Of a DNA stretch of 64,000 bases, positions 1 through 8,807 are shown one piece after another. Each line of letters begins with the position of its first letter. The stretch's first letter is position 1. Origin of the DNA: Clostridia bacterium (GTDB lineage Bacteria > Bacillota > Clostridia > Christensenellales > Borkfalkiaceae); contig JAFQGG010000046.1 in NCBI GenBank assembly GCA_017415505.1, positions 28,870-92,869 on the forward strand, in the 5' to 3' direction. Under the pieces are notes generated by a model. It had not been told where the DNA came from and searched no databases. It saw only the letters and a list, made by a program, of their open reading frames with translations. The translations under genes and the position numbers were made by a program.

Positions 1-469
1 CAGCAATGATTTCTACGTATAACTCGTTGCGAAGATATGCCGTTTCAATCACCCCTAACGAACGAAAACCATGATCTCGCGTTATCGTTGACGTATAGCT
101 ATATAAATGTGTAACTAAATTACAACCGTTCTGTATTGCAATTTGCATATCCTCATATTTGGCATCGGTATGTCCCGCCGAAGCAATGATACCATGTTCC
201 GTTATAAACTTACAAAAACTCCCGTCTTTATCTTTTTCGGGCGCATAAGACCATCTAGCAATATACGTTCCCCATTCATCGACAATCGCCCTATATTCTT
301 CCTTTTTAGGAACGGAAATATGCCCCGCCGGCTGACCACCACATTGCGAAAGAGAAAAATAGGGTCCCTCCAAATGCGCGCCGTATAAACGGTTTTTGAT
401 TTTCCCGCTTTCTCTCGCTTCCGCAACACTTTTCAATATACGGCTTAATATTGCGATATGCCTTAAAAA
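1..469 (-). pseudogene. NagA-like N-acetylglucosamine-6-phosphate deacetylase, remnant lacking its 5' end
   Basis: Reading leftward, this frame carries recognisable deacetylase motifs: YGAHLEGPYF, a GHTDA metal-site motif and VTHLYSYTST, then TVEII-type sequence as it runs off the window edge. The family removes acetyl from GlcNAc-6-phosphate in amino-sugar catabolism. An in-frame TGA at 470-472 closes the frame upstream and no ATG follows before the conserved core. The roughly 100 N-terminal codons, with the HxH metal motif, are therefore absent. Only about 22 bp separate this stop from the 3' end of tmRNA, so there is no room for the missing part. The 3' end lies outside the window. I read it as a gene fragment; a TTG-initiated short protein is less likely. 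Confidence 0.6.
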
Positions 470-494
470 TCAAGGTTAGTGACGTGTGCTGGAT

Positions 495-859
495 TGGTGG
501 AGGTGGTCGGAGTTGAACCGACGTCTTACACGGCTGCCAAAAAACTTTCTACATACTTAGTTTATCTATTATTTCTTAATGCAAAAACGCGGGTAAACAC
601 GCTTTTTTACACGCAGAAGGCTAATACTCTTCAAAAGACGCCTTCCGATCTTTCAAAGAGTTTTCCGTCTTTTTGACGCCGTGACCCCGACCGACGGATA
701 AATCAGGCACGACGATTCGTTATAAAACGAAGTTACGCTGCAAGAGCGTAGTTTGCATTATTATCTGCATTTATATTTAGCGGAATGTTTTTACGCAGGC
801 ACTCCGTCTGCGGTATGCTTATCCTTTCGCTCACCGGCAATCGAATCCGGGACACCCCC
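495..859 (-). ncRNA. ssrA: transfer-messenger RNA (tmRNA)
   Basis: The RNA runs leftward from 859 to 495. Its 5' GGGGGUG pairs with CACCUCC just before the 3' ACCA (7 bp with one G-U), and the T-arm sequence GGTTCAACTCC is present. The 5' tRNA-like part contains the typical GGATTCGATT. The tag reading frame is at 733-768 and encodes ADNNANYALAA followed by TAA, a normal Clostridia-type proteolysis tag ending in ALAA. It rescues stalled ribosomes together with SmpB, whose gene is not in this window. The 3' CCA is genome-encoded. Confidence 0.96.
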
Positions 860-902
860 ATATTCGCCGCGCAAACGCGCGGTTTTGTCGTTTTGCTATA
901 TT

Positions 903-931
903 ATTATACACACTTTTCAGGAAAAAGTAAA
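903..931 (-). promoter_or_regulatory. promoter of tmRNA
   Basis: On the minus strand TTTACT is followed by 17 nt and TATAAT, about 40 nt upstream of the mature 5' end. A GC-rich hairpin lies in the short leader before 859, as expected for a processed precursor. Confidence 0.75.
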
Positions 932-958
932 CTTTTTTTATACAATTTTTCAAAGAAA

Positions 959-2407
959 TTATTTCCGCCAAGTCGCGGGAAGTAACAGCAACAGCATCGG
1001 GAAGATTTCCAATCTGCCCGCAAGCATATCGAATACGAGCACGAGCTTTGTCCACCACGAGAAAAACCCGAAATTTCCCGCAGGTCCTACCGCCTCCAAG
1101 CCCGGTCCTATATTATTAATCGTCGCAGCGATTGCCGTGAAATTCGTCGTCAAGTCGTAACCATCCAAAGAAACCACGAGAAGCGACAACACGAATACCA
1201 CGGCGTACGCAATCAAATAGCTATGAATCCCCCGCACCGTTTCCTCTTCCACCACGCGATTATCCACGAGTATCTTTTTCACCTGTTTGGGGTGCAACAT
1301 TCGTTTGGTTTCGTGCGACATTCCCTTAAACAAAATCACGAATCTCGACACTTTTATACCGCCGCCCGTACTTCCCGCGCACGCGCCGACGAACATAGTC
1401 ATAACGAGAATCGTTTTGGAAAACGAGGGCCAAGTATTAAAATCTACGGTAGAAAAGCCCGTCGTGGAGATTATCGACGCCACGGAAAACGCGGAGTGTC
1501 GAATCGCTTCCCCCGTGGAAAGATCGGGCGTAGGCGCAAGGCAAAGGTTGACGGAAACAAGCGTAATCGCCACGACCACGATCGTGAGAAACACGCGCAC
1601 TTCCGTATTGAACGCTTCCTTGAATTTCCCGCGCACGATAAAGAAGAACGAAGCGAAATTAATGGAAAAGAGTATCATAAACACCGTCACGACGACCTGT
1701 GCGTACGGCGAATACCCTGCAAACCCGTCCGCTTTAACGGTAAACCCGCCCGTTCCCGCCGTTGCAAACGCGGTGTTAAGCGCGTCAAACGCGGGCATAT
1801 CGAACACCAAAAGAACAAACTGTAATAGGGTGAGCACGGTATAAATGAGATAGAGTATTCCTGCCGTGGAGCGCATTTTGGGCACGAGCTTACTTACCGT
1901 CGGCCCGGGGCTTTCCGCGCGCAAAAGATTGATATTTTGTCCACCACCGCAAAGGGGCAAGAACGCGAGAATAAACACGAGCACGCCCATACCGCCAACC
2001 CAATGGGTAAAGCTTCTCCACATCAAAAGACACTTCGGCAACGCCTCGACTTGCTCGCCCGAAAGCACGGACGCACCCGTAGTGGTAAAGCCCGAAACCG
2101 TTTCAAACAGCGCGTCGATATACGAAGGCATCGCGCCTGAAATCACGAACGGCAACGCGCCGAACAAACTGAGCACGATCCAGCTGAGCGCCACGATCAC
2201 GAAGCCTTCTTTTGCGTACACCGCGTCGCTTTTCGGTTTTCCGATCACCAACAAACCGCCCACGATCGCGCAAATGCCCATGGATATAAGAATCGAGAAA
2301 AACTCCCGTTCCCAATACACCGTCGCCGTGATCGCGGGAACGAGGAAAAAAATCGCCTCGAACAAAAGAATCCAACCGATCGTCCGCCTAATAATCCCGT
2401 AATTCAT
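959..2407 (-). CDS. trkH: Trk/Ktr-type potassium uptake channel subunit
   Basis: A 482-residue integral membrane protein of the TrkH/KtrB superfamily, the K+-translocating pore of a constitutive uptake system. Four pore-loop repeats are visible, with selectivity-filter glycines in TTTGASVLSG, ATAGTGGFT, ISTTGFSTVDF and NNIGPGLEAVGPAG. An AGSTGGGIKVSR stretch separates the third and fourth repeats. Start at 2407 is preceded by GAGGGGG. It follows the TrkA gene by 10 bp and is surely cotranscribed with it; TrkA is the cytoplasmic gating ring. Length is normal. Confidence 0.93.
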   Translation of the reverse strand: MNYGIIRRTIGWILLFEAIFFLVPAITATVYWEREFFSILISMGICAIVGGLLVIGKPKSDAVYAKEGFVIVALSWIVLSLFGALPFVISGAMPSYIDALFETVSGFTTTGASVLSGEQVEALPKCLLMWRSFTHWVGGMGVLVFILAFLPLCGGGQNINLLRAESPGPTVSKLVPKMRSTAGILYLIYTVLTLLQFVLLVFDMPAFDALNTAFATAGTGGFTVKADGFAGYSPYAQVVVTVFMILFSINFASFFFIVRGKFKEAFNTEVRVFLTIVVVAITLVSVNLCLAPTPDLSTGEAIRHSAFSVASIISTTGFSTVDFNTWPSFSKTILVMTMFVGACAGSTGGGIKVSRFVILFKGMSHETKRMLHPKQVKKILVDNRVVEEETVRGIHSYLIAYAVVFVLSLLVVSLDGYDLTTNFTAIAATINNIGPGLEAVGPAGNFGFFSWWTKLVLVFDMLAGRLEIFPMLLLLLPATWRK

Positions 2408-2417
2408 ATCCGCCCCC

Positions 2418-3770
2418 TCATTTGAGTACGTCCGCGATATCGCGGAGAGAATGTTTGGATACGATAATCACCGCGTCGCCCGGCAAAATGACGTCTTGAC
2501 CGCGGGGCACGATCACCTCGTTCCCCCGCGTGATTGCGGCGACGAGCAAATCCGATTTCAATTTTAATTGATACAGGGGCACGCCCGTAACCGGAGAATT
2601 GTCTTTAACGATAAATTCCGAAGCCTCTACCTGATCTTGAATAATATTGTACAGCGTTTCCATATTACTACCCACGGCGTTTTGCATCGAACGAACGAAG
2701 CGCAAAATAATATCCGAAGTAATGGCACGGGGGCACACCGACGCGTCAAGATCGAGTTGATTGATAACGCTGTCGTAATCGATACGGTTCACCTTCGTGA
2801 CGAGTTTTTGACAGCCCTCGCCCTTGGCGAATACGGAAAGCAAAATGTTTTCCTCGTCGTGGTCGGCAAGCGCGACGAACGCACCCGCTTGCGTGATCCC
2901 CTCCTCCTTCAAAAGTTCCCGATCGGACGGGTCGCCGTGAATAACGTCTACCTTATGCCATTGCGCGCAAAGCTCTTCGCACGCCTTGATATCCTTTTCA
3001 ATAATTTTCAACGAAACGCTCGATTTTTCAAGAATTTCGCATAAATAATGCGTAAGTACACCACCCCCGACGATAAGCGCGTTTTTGATAGAGTGTCCTT
3101 TATAATTGATTTTCGAAAAGAAGTCGTTTGCGTTTTTGGGCGTAGCCACGATAGAAACGATGTCCTTTTCCTCGAAAATAAAATCGCCGTTGGCGATATA
3201 CGCTTCCTCGCCCCGTTCAATCGTACAAATCAGACCTTCCAAGCGGTATTTAATCGCCACCTCTTTGACGGATACGCCCACGATTTCATTGCCCACGGGG
3301 AGTCGGAATTTGATAAGCTCTACCCTGCCCTTGGCAAACGGTTCTATCTTCAAAGCGGACGGGAAACGGATTAAGCGCGCAATTTCTTCCGCCGCGGCGT
3401 ATTCGGGGTTAATGACCATAGCCAAACCCAGCTCGTCCTTCAAATAGGGCGCGTCCTTGCTGTATTCGGGATTTTTAAGCCGTGCAATCGTTTGACAGCT
3501 CCCCTCTTTTTTGGCAAGCAAACAGCAAAGCAGGTTCAGCTCGTCCGAATTGGTGACGGCGATAAACAAATCCGCATCCTCAATCCCCGCTTCCCTTTGT
3601 ACGGTATGCGTCGCGCCGTTCCCGACGATCCCCATAATATCACACCGTTCCGTCGTACGGCGCACTTTTTCCGCCGACATGTCGATCACCGTAACGTCGT
3701 TGCCATCGTTATTTAGCTTTTCTGCTAGCGTTCTGCCTACGCTTCCACAGCCCACTATGATAATATTCAC
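2418..3770 (-). CDS. trkA: Trk system potassium uptake regulatory subunit TrkA
   Basis: 450 residues with two RCK (KTN-NAD plus TrkA-C) units. The first begins with the nucleotide-binding GCGSVGRTLAEKL at residue 7; the second starts near residue 230 with LIVGGGVLTHYLCEIL. Each is followed by a TrkA_C domain. It binds NAD(H)/ATP and gates TrkH at the membrane. The start is GTG at 3770, overlapping the plsY stop codon by 4 bp (GTGA), so translation is probably coupled. No c-di-AMP riboswitch was seen upstream of this group. Confidence 0.93.
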   Translation of the reverse strand: MNIIIVGCGSVGRTLAEKLNNDGNDVTVIDMSAEKVRRTTERCDIMGIVGNGATHTVQREAGIEDADLFIAVTNSDELNLLCCLLAKKEGSCQTIARLKNPEYSKDAPYLKDELGLAMVINPEYAAAEEIARLIRFPSALKIEPFAKGRVELIKFRLPVGNEIVGVSVKEVAIKYRLEGLICTIERGEEAYIANGDFIFEEKDIVSIVATPKNANDFFSKINYKGHSIKNALIVGGGVLTHYLCEILEKSSVSLKIIEKDIKACEELCAQWHKVDVIHGDPSDRELLKEEGITQAGAFVALADHDEENILLSVFAKGEGCQKLVTKVNRIDYDSVINQLDLDASVCPRAITSDIILRFVRSMQNAVGSNMETLYNIIQDQVEASEFIVKDNSPVTGVPLYQLKLKSDLLVAAITRGNEVIVPRGQDVILPGDAVIIVSKHSLRDIADVLK

Positions 3771-4510
3771 GACTTTTCCTCCTCGCGTTTTTTCTTTTTC
3801 TGCGCAAGTTTTTTAATCGAAGTTCTATGCTCTTCGCCCGAAAGCAGTCGAGCAAGATTTTTATGGTGCGCCCCCCAAGTGAGGATATCTAGCACCAAAA
3901 TAAACGCAAACACGGCTACCGTGTACGCGTTGACGGGGAACGCGTTATAGCGTTGGAAGAAAATGACCAACTGCATAATGCTAAACACCGTCACTCCCGA
4001 AAGCGACCCCAAAGATCCCCATTCGGTAAGATAGATAAAAAGTACGATACATAAAAGCAACGCAAAACCGATAAGCAAAAGCCACGCGTTTTCACACGCA
4101 AGACTCACCCAGAAAAGTCCCAAGGTAGAGGCGATCCCCTTACCGCCTTTGAATTTCATGGTAACGGGGAATATGTGCCCCAACACGACGAAAATCCCGC
4201 AAAAATAACGGATAAAATCGGAAACGAGTACGCCCGTTCCATCGAAATAGAACTCGCGATAAAGGAAATACCCTATCAAAGCGGGAATACCGCCTTTAAG
4301 CGCGTCACCGAAAAAGGTAATCAAGCCGATTTTTAATCCGAATTCACGGCTCATATTCATCGTACCGGGATTCCCGCTCCCGATTTTCGTGATATCGTTC
4401 TTTTTTAGGCGGGAAATAATCAACGCGAAATTGACGCAACCGATTAAATAGCACACGATTGCGACGATTACGAATTGCCACCAGTTTTGAGATAAATCAA
4501 ACGTTTTCAT
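3767..4510 (-). CDS. plsY: glycerol-3-phosphate acyltransferase PlsY
   Basis: 247-residue multi-pass membrane enzyme that transfers the acyl group from acyl-phosphate to glycerol-3-phosphate, the first step of phospholipid synthesis in Bacillota. The three PlsY signatures are present: CYLIGCVNFALIISRL near the N-terminus, GSGNPGTMN, and the catalytic FKGGKGIAST. It has a longer than usual Lys/Glu-rich C-terminal tail (about 20 residues). SD-like TTAAGGAAAA precedes ATG 4510. A copy of a dispersed repeat sits immediately upstream (4536). Confidence 0.95.
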   Translation of the reverse strand: MKTFDLSQNWWQFVIVAIVCYLIGCVNFALIISRLKKNDITKIGSGNPGTMNMSREFGLKIGLITFFGDALKGGIPALIGYFLYREFYFDGTGVLVSDFIRYFCGIFVVLGHIFPVTMKFKGGKGIASTLGLFWVSLACENAWLLLIGFALLLCIVLFIYLTEWGSLGSLSGVTVFSIMQLVIFFQRYNAFPVNAYTVAVFAFILVLDILTWGAHHKNLARLLSGEEHRTSIKKLAQKKKKREEEKS

Positions 4511-4535
4511 AAATTTTCCTTAATTACGATCTAAG

Positions 4536-4622
4536 GCAGGCTAAGCCTGCACCTAATTTTATCTATCACCCCGTTTCGGGTTACGACACCGCCGTTTCGA
4601 CGGCTTTTTTGCTCTTACAAAC
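4536..4622. repeat. dispersed repeat module A, copy 1
   Basis: Starts with the palindromic GCAGGCTAAGCCTGC and continues through TATCTATCACCCCGTTTCGG and ACCGCCGTTTCGACGGC. It closely matches copies at 4638, 45906 and 46327. Confidence 0.8.
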
Positions 4623-4637
4623 AAAACTTAACCATGG

Positions 4638-4734
4638 GCAGGATAATCCTGCACCTTACTTTATCTATCATTCTTGGTCGGGTTACTACACCGCCGTTTT
4701 GACAACTATTTTGCTCTCACTAACCTCTTTTTCC
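4638..4734. repeat. dispersed repeat module A, copy 2
   Basis: Begins GCAGGATAATCCTGC and shares TTATCTATCATTC..GGTCGGGTTACTACACCGCCG with the other copies. A 24-bp palindrome follows directly at 4735. Confidence 0.8.
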
Positions 4735-4758
4735 AAAACTTAACCATGGTTAAGTTTT
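4735..4758. repeat. 24-bp perfect palindrome, copy 1
   Basis: The core AACTTAACCATGGTTAAGTT is flanked by AA and TT. Identical 24-mers occur at 46059-46082 and 46176-46199, a near-identical one at 46423-46446, and a half site near 4623. Confidence 0.85.
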
Positions 4759-4772
4759 GGGATTGTACCGCC

Positions 4773-4945
4773 ATTTTGCGGAGCAAAATTTCATTGCGTA
4801 GCAATTTCACCCGCCATAGGCGGATTTCATTCGGCGTAGCCGAATTTCATTGTTTCGTCGTCCTCTGACGAGGCTAACGCTTCGCGTGAGCGCAATCTTC
4901 GATTGCTTAGCTTGGGCTTTTCTTCCGTTCTTCGAACGGGACTGC
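4773..4945. repeat. array of mini-hairpins
   Basis: Short hairpins follow one another. TTTTGC-gga-GCAAAA, TTGC-gta-GCAA, CCGCC-ata-GGCGG and TTCGGC-gta-GCCGAA are separated by ATTTCA-like spacers. Further on come GCAATC-ttc-GATTGC (4892) and CCGTTC-ttc-GAACGG (4925). The first four recur at 46098. No coding capacity. Confidence 0.75.
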
Positions 4946-5036
4946 CGTCGGCGTATGGGTTTCACCCCTACACCCCACAAGGAACTTCGTCCCTTGACCC
5001 ATACTTGGGGCATCCTCTTAACTTCGAGCCGAGCGA

Positions 5037-5312
5037 AGTAAAACAAAGCAAGACGCGAGTAAGACAAGGCGGACGAGGCTTTTCCGACGGGAGTTTACTT
5101 GGCGTAAACGAGCGAGGAAAAACGCAGTCCAACGAAGTATTACGAAGTGGATTCTTCGCGTTTACCGACCCGCCTGAATAAACCGAAGTAAAACAAAGCA
5201 AGACACAAGCAGTTCAAGGAGAGTGCGGATTCGTCGCAGGGAGCGTACTTTTCCGTACGTGACCAAGACGAAACGTAAACTCGACGACGAAATGCGCCGT
5301 GGATTCTTTGTT
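5037..5312. repeat. dispersed structured repeat module C, two adjacent copies
   Basis: Shares GACGGGAGTTTACT..GCGTAAACGAGCGAG and GTGGATTCT..GAATAAACCGAAGTAAAAC with 46205-46325. The apical hairpins GTTTACTTGGCGTAAAC (5093) and CGTAC-ttttcc-GTACG (5244) resemble those of the array at 20277. No gene was found in 4511-5312. Confidence 0.7.
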
Positions 5313-6626
5313 TTACTGGTCGTCTTTTTTCTCGCGCACCGTTATCCTTATCGGCGTGCCCGAGAAGTCGTAGGCACGGCGAATGGTGTTCTCTAAATAG
5401 CGTTCGTAAGAGAAGTGGAGTAGGCGCTCGTCGTTGACGAAGAGCGCAAAGGTCGGCGGGCATACGCCCACTTGCGACGAGAAGAAGACGCGCATTCTAC
5501 GACCTAAATACGAGGGCGGTTCTTGCAAACGAACGGCGTCGCCGATAAGGTCGTTGAGTTCGCCCGTCGGAACTCGGAAGGACGCGTGCGCGTATACCTC
5601 TTCCGCCGCCGTGAGCAATTTCTCCACGCGTTGACCCGTCTTTGCCGAGATATATACCGATTTGTAATAGTCCATGAATTTCAAATCCTCTTTGAGCTTA
5701 TCTTCAAAGCGGTTGACGGTGTGCGTGTCCTTTTCCACGAGATCCCACTTGTTCATGACGATTACGGACGGTTTGCCCTGTTCGTGCACGTAGCCGATAA
5801 TTTTTACGTCCTGTTCGGTAAGCCCCTCTCCGCTATCCACGACGAGCAAGCAAACGTCGCTTCGGCGCACCGCGTCGAACGCGCGCATATTGCTGTAATA
5901 CTCCACGTCGTCGTCCACGTTTTTCTTCTTCCGAATCCCCGCGGTATCGATAATCGTATACGCCTTGTCGCCACGGTAAAACAGCGTGTCGATCGCGTCT
6001 CGCGTCGTACCTGCCATGGGGGTAACGATACTTCTTTCACTCCCGAGCAGTTTGTTTACAAGACTGGATTTGCCCGCGTTGGGCTTCCCTACCACCGCGA
6101 TTTTAAGCGACGGAACGGGTTCGATCGTCACCTCGGGGAAATAGCCGATCGCCTCGTCGAGAACGTCGCCGATCCCTTGGGAATGTTCCGCAGAAACGGC
6201 AAACGGCTCGCCAAGCCCCAACGAATAAAACTCGAACACCTTTTCGGGCGCGTAATCGTCAATCTTGTTCACCACGAGAACGACGGGTTTTTTACTGCGC
6301 CGTAAAATGTCCGCCACGTCGTAATCGGACGGGTGTAAACCGTCCCTGCCGTCCGTAAAAAACAAAATTACGTCCGCCGTTTCGATGGCTACGTCCGCCT
6401 GTTTGGCAATTTCCCGCCACATGACGTCTTCCGATTTAAGTTCCAAACCGCCCGTATCTACCATCGTAAAATGCTTACCGCGCCAAGTCGCGTCCGCATA
6501 AAGCCGATCGCGCGTGACGCCCGGTCTATCCTCCGTGATAGAAATTTTTCTCCCTGCAACCTTATTAAAAAAGGTACTTTTCCCCACGTTCGGTCTACCG
6601 ACGAGGGCAATCAAAGGATTTGCCAT
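5313..6626 (-). CDS. der: ribosome biogenesis GTPase Der (EngA)
   Basis: 437 residues, the usual Der length, with two tandem G domains and a C-terminal KH-like domain. Domain 1 has GRPNVGKST at residue 8, DTGG and NKID. Domain 2 has GKPNAGKSS near residue 182, DTAG and NKWD. It acts in late 50S subunit assembly. ATG 6626 follows a strong SD (AGGAGGTG). It is the last gene of the leftward lgt operon; the repeat mosaic follows its stop. Confidence 0.97.
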   Translation of the reverse strand: MANPLIALVGRPNVGKSTFFNKVAGRKISITEDRPGVTRDRLYADATWRGKHFTMVDTGGLELKSEDVMWREIAKQADVAIETADVILFFTDGRDGLHPSDYDVADILRRSKKPVVLVVNKIDDYAPEKVFEFYSLGLGEPFAVSAEHSQGIGDVLDEAIGYFPEVTIEPVPSLKIAVVGKPNAGKSSLVNKLLGSERSIVTPMAGTTRDAIDTLFYRGDKAYTIIDTAGIRKKKNVDDDVEYYSNMRAFDAVRRSDVCLLVVDSGEGLTEQDVKIIGYVHEQGKPSVIVMNKWDLVEKDTHTVNRFEDKLKEDLKFMDYYKSVYISAKTGQRVEKLLTAAEEVYAHASFRVPTGELNDLIGDAVRLQEPPSYLGRRMRVFFSSQVGVCPPTFALFVNDERLLHFSYERYLENTIRRAYDFSGTPIRITVREKKDDQ

Positions 6627-6650
6627 AATAACACCTCCTACGTTTATTTC

Positions 6651-7454
6651 TTACATTTCCGTATCTTTCCAACCGTTCTCCGTCAACACGCAAACGGTAG
6701 AAAAACCGACCTCTTTGAGCAATTTTTTCGCTTCTTCAAAGCCGAAGCAAAGCGTTTCTTTTGCGTGGCTGTCCGAGGAAACCGTCACTCGCCCGCCCGC
6801 CTTTTTCAACGCGTACAAAAGCCGTTCGTGCGGGTACGGGGTCGTTCTGTACCCACGGCATACCGCGCCCGTATTCACCTCGAAAATACGCCCGTTTCCC
6901 GCCACACTCGCAAGATACCGTTCGGCGAGCGATAAATATTTTTCGTCGTGCAAAAAGCGGTCCTCGCCGTCCAACTCGTCGAATTTCGTAATCAAATCGA
7001 AATGCCCGACGATATCCGGTTTCCGCGCAAGGATATACTCGCAAAAATGCTCGTAATACGCCTTGGCAAGTTTGAGTTCGTCACCGTTAAACGCTTGCAA
7101 ACAACGCGTAAAGTAATCGTGAGCGGAATCGATAGGATAGCATTTTCCGTCCAAGAAAAAATAGTGGCAAGAACCGATAATATAATCGAAGCGTTCCCGT
7201 GGCATAAGCGAACGGCTGTCCTCTTCCACGCCCAGCCAAACGGCAATCTTTCCCGCGTATTTTTCTTTTAAGCGGTTTATCTCCGCGATATACCCTTCCA
7301 AATCTCGCAGGCAATAGCTATAATCGTAACTCGTATACCCGTGCGCGGAAAACCCGACTCCGTCAATCCCGTTTTCTATCGCGTACGCCACGATAGCTTC
7401 GGGCTCGTCTTTTCCGTCGCAAAAAGTAGTGTGCGTATGATAATTTACGAGCAT
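6651..7454 (-). CDS. PHP-domain phosphatase, HisJ/HisK histidinol-phosphatase-like
   Basis: 267 residues with the PHP metal motif HTHTTFCDG at the N-terminus, then GFSAHG, GSCHYFF, HFDLITKF and the C-terminal SSDSHAKE, which supply the trinuclear metal-site His and Asp residues. The best-known relatives hydrolyse L-histidinol phosphate. The only other histidine-pathway gene in the window is a degenerate hisIE, so the true substrate may be another phosphate ester. It starts 12 bp after the DUF512 gene with SD GGAG, inside the der operon. Confidence 0.85.
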   Translation of the reverse strand: MLVNYHTHTTFCDGKDEPEAIVAYAIENGIDGVGFSAHGYTSYDYSYCLRDLEGYIAEINRLKEKYAGKIAVWLGVEEDSRSLMPRERFDYIIGSCHYFFLDGKCYPIDSAHDYFTRCLQAFNGDELKLAKAYYEHFCEYILARKPDIVGHFDLITKFDELDGEDRFLHDEKYLSLAERYLASVAGNGRIFEVNTGAVCRGYRTTPYPHERLLYALKKAGGRVTVSSDSHAKETLCFGFEEAKKLLKEVGFSTVCVLTENGWKDTEM

Positions 7455-7466
7455 ACTTTCTCCTTT

Positions 7467-8804
7467 TTAAGTCTTTTTTTCTTTGCAGTCGGCAAGCAGT
7501 TTCACAAATCCCGACCCACCGTTTTTGTTGGCTTTGATATTTGCAAACCCCAACTTCTCTTTCATTTGCGTAAGCGTCGTTCCGCAAAGGAATACTTCCT
7601 CAAACTCTTTCATGGTGTTCCCGTCGAGCAAAATCTCGTCGAAAACGCCCCCGTTTTCGCGATACTTTTCAATCGCTTTTATCATATCCACGCCCGTAAG
7701 CAAACCCGTACAGGTGACGGTTTCGCCGAAAAATTCGTTGACGACGGGCAATATCTCCGCGTGCAGTCCTTGCATTTCCTCGTTACACTTCTCCACGAGC
7801 GCGCGAAGGGTTTTTTCCGCGCTCACCCCGCACACCAAAAGCGTTTTTTTCTCTTTTTTCAAACGGAACTTCCCGTCCTTGCCCCGAGGTAAACGCGCGA
7901 GCGCTTCGTACGCTTCGGATAAAAATTTCGCCGTCATGCCGATCCCGTTTTCTATTTGTTCAAACTCCCCGTAAAAAGCGCACGGTTTCATTTCCCGTTC
8001 CGCTTTCACGAAATACTCGTCGGCGGGCAAGAGGAAATTCACCCCGAATTCCGCGTTGAGAGAATCGACGAGATCGAGCAATTTTTCGCTGTACGCCTTA
8101 TCCACGTCGGGAATGAACGGCAAGCCGTCGCGGTATTTGGTAATTCCCGTGGGCACGCAAGCAAGATCGCGCACGGCGGGATAGTACGCAAACAGCTCCC
8201 GCGCCGTCCTTGCGAGCGCGTCCCCGTCGTTCTCGTTGGGCACGATCACCGCTTGACAATGCAAACAAATCCCGCCCTTTACGAGCGTATCGATTTGTGA
8301 AAGTATCTTACCCGCGCGGGGGTTGCGCAATAGTTTCACGCGAAGGTCGGGGTCGGTAGTATGCACGGAAATATACAGCGGAGAAAGCCCCAACCGCACG
8401 ATCCGTGCCAAGCCCTCGTCCGAAAGATTGGTGAGCGTGACGAAGTTCCCGCAAGTAAAGCTCATGGAATAGTCGTCGTCTTTTATATACAAGCTCTCGC
8501 GCATACCCTTGGGCATTTGATCGACGAAACAAAACACGCAACGGTTTTGACAGCGTTTGATCTTCCCGTTTTTCTCAAACTCCAAGCCAAGGTCTTCGCC
8601 CTCGTCCTTTTCCACTTCCACTTCCGTTTCCGCACCGCTTCTGTGATCGCGCACGGTAAAAGAGAAGGATTCCTGTTCCATATAGAAAAGATAATCGAGC
8701 TCGTCCTCGCACGGCAAGCCGTCGAAGGCAACGATTTCGTCGCCCACTTCCAAGCCCAATTCCGAGGCGATACTATTCCGTTTTACTTTCGAAATCTTTA
8801 ACAT
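7467..8804 (-). CDS. DUF512 radical SAM-like protein with N-terminal PDZ domain
   Basis: 445 residues. An N-terminal PDZ-like segment (VKRNSIASELGLEVGDEIV) is followed by an Fe-S type cysteine cluster in RCQNRCVFCFVDQMPKGMR near residue 85, then the DUF512 C-terminal region (about 230-430). Members of this family are common in Clostridia next to der, as here, but the reaction is not known. It starts 3 bp after the rluD-family gene. The cysteine motif fits a radical SAM enzyme, although the spacing is not the classical CxxxCxxC. Confidence 0.88.
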   Translation of the reverse strand: MLKISKVKRNSIASELGLEVGDEIVAFDGLPCEDELDYLFYMEQESFSFTVRDHRSGAETEVEVEKDEGEDLGLEFEKNGKIKRCQNRCVFCFVDQMPKGMRESLYIKDDDYSMSFTCGNFVTLTNLSDEGLARIVRLGLSPLYISVHTTDPDLRVKLLRNPRAGKILSQIDTLVKGGICLHCQAVIVPNENDGDALARTARELFAYYPAVRDLACVPTGITKYRDGLPFIPDVDKAYSEKLLDLVDSLNAEFGVNFLLPADEYFVKAEREMKPCAFYGEFEQIENGIGMTAKFLSEAYEALARLPRGKDGKFRLKKEKKTLLVCGVSAEKTLRALVEKCNEEMQGLHAEILPVVNEFFGETVTCTGLLTGVDMIKAIEKYRENGGVFDEILLDGNTMKEFEEVFLCGTTLTQMKEKLGFANIKANKNGGSGFVKLLADCKEKKT

Positions 8805-8807
8805 AGT

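Noticed and set aside
473-494. tRNA gene next to tmRNA
   Set aside because: The T-arm-like sequence at 495-520 belongs to the tmRNA 3' end; no separate cloverleaf can be drawn.
4511-5312. Small genes in the repeat mosaic (63-92-codon frames)
   Set aside because: All frames cross hairpins and repeat borders, lack SD sequences and have no protein features.
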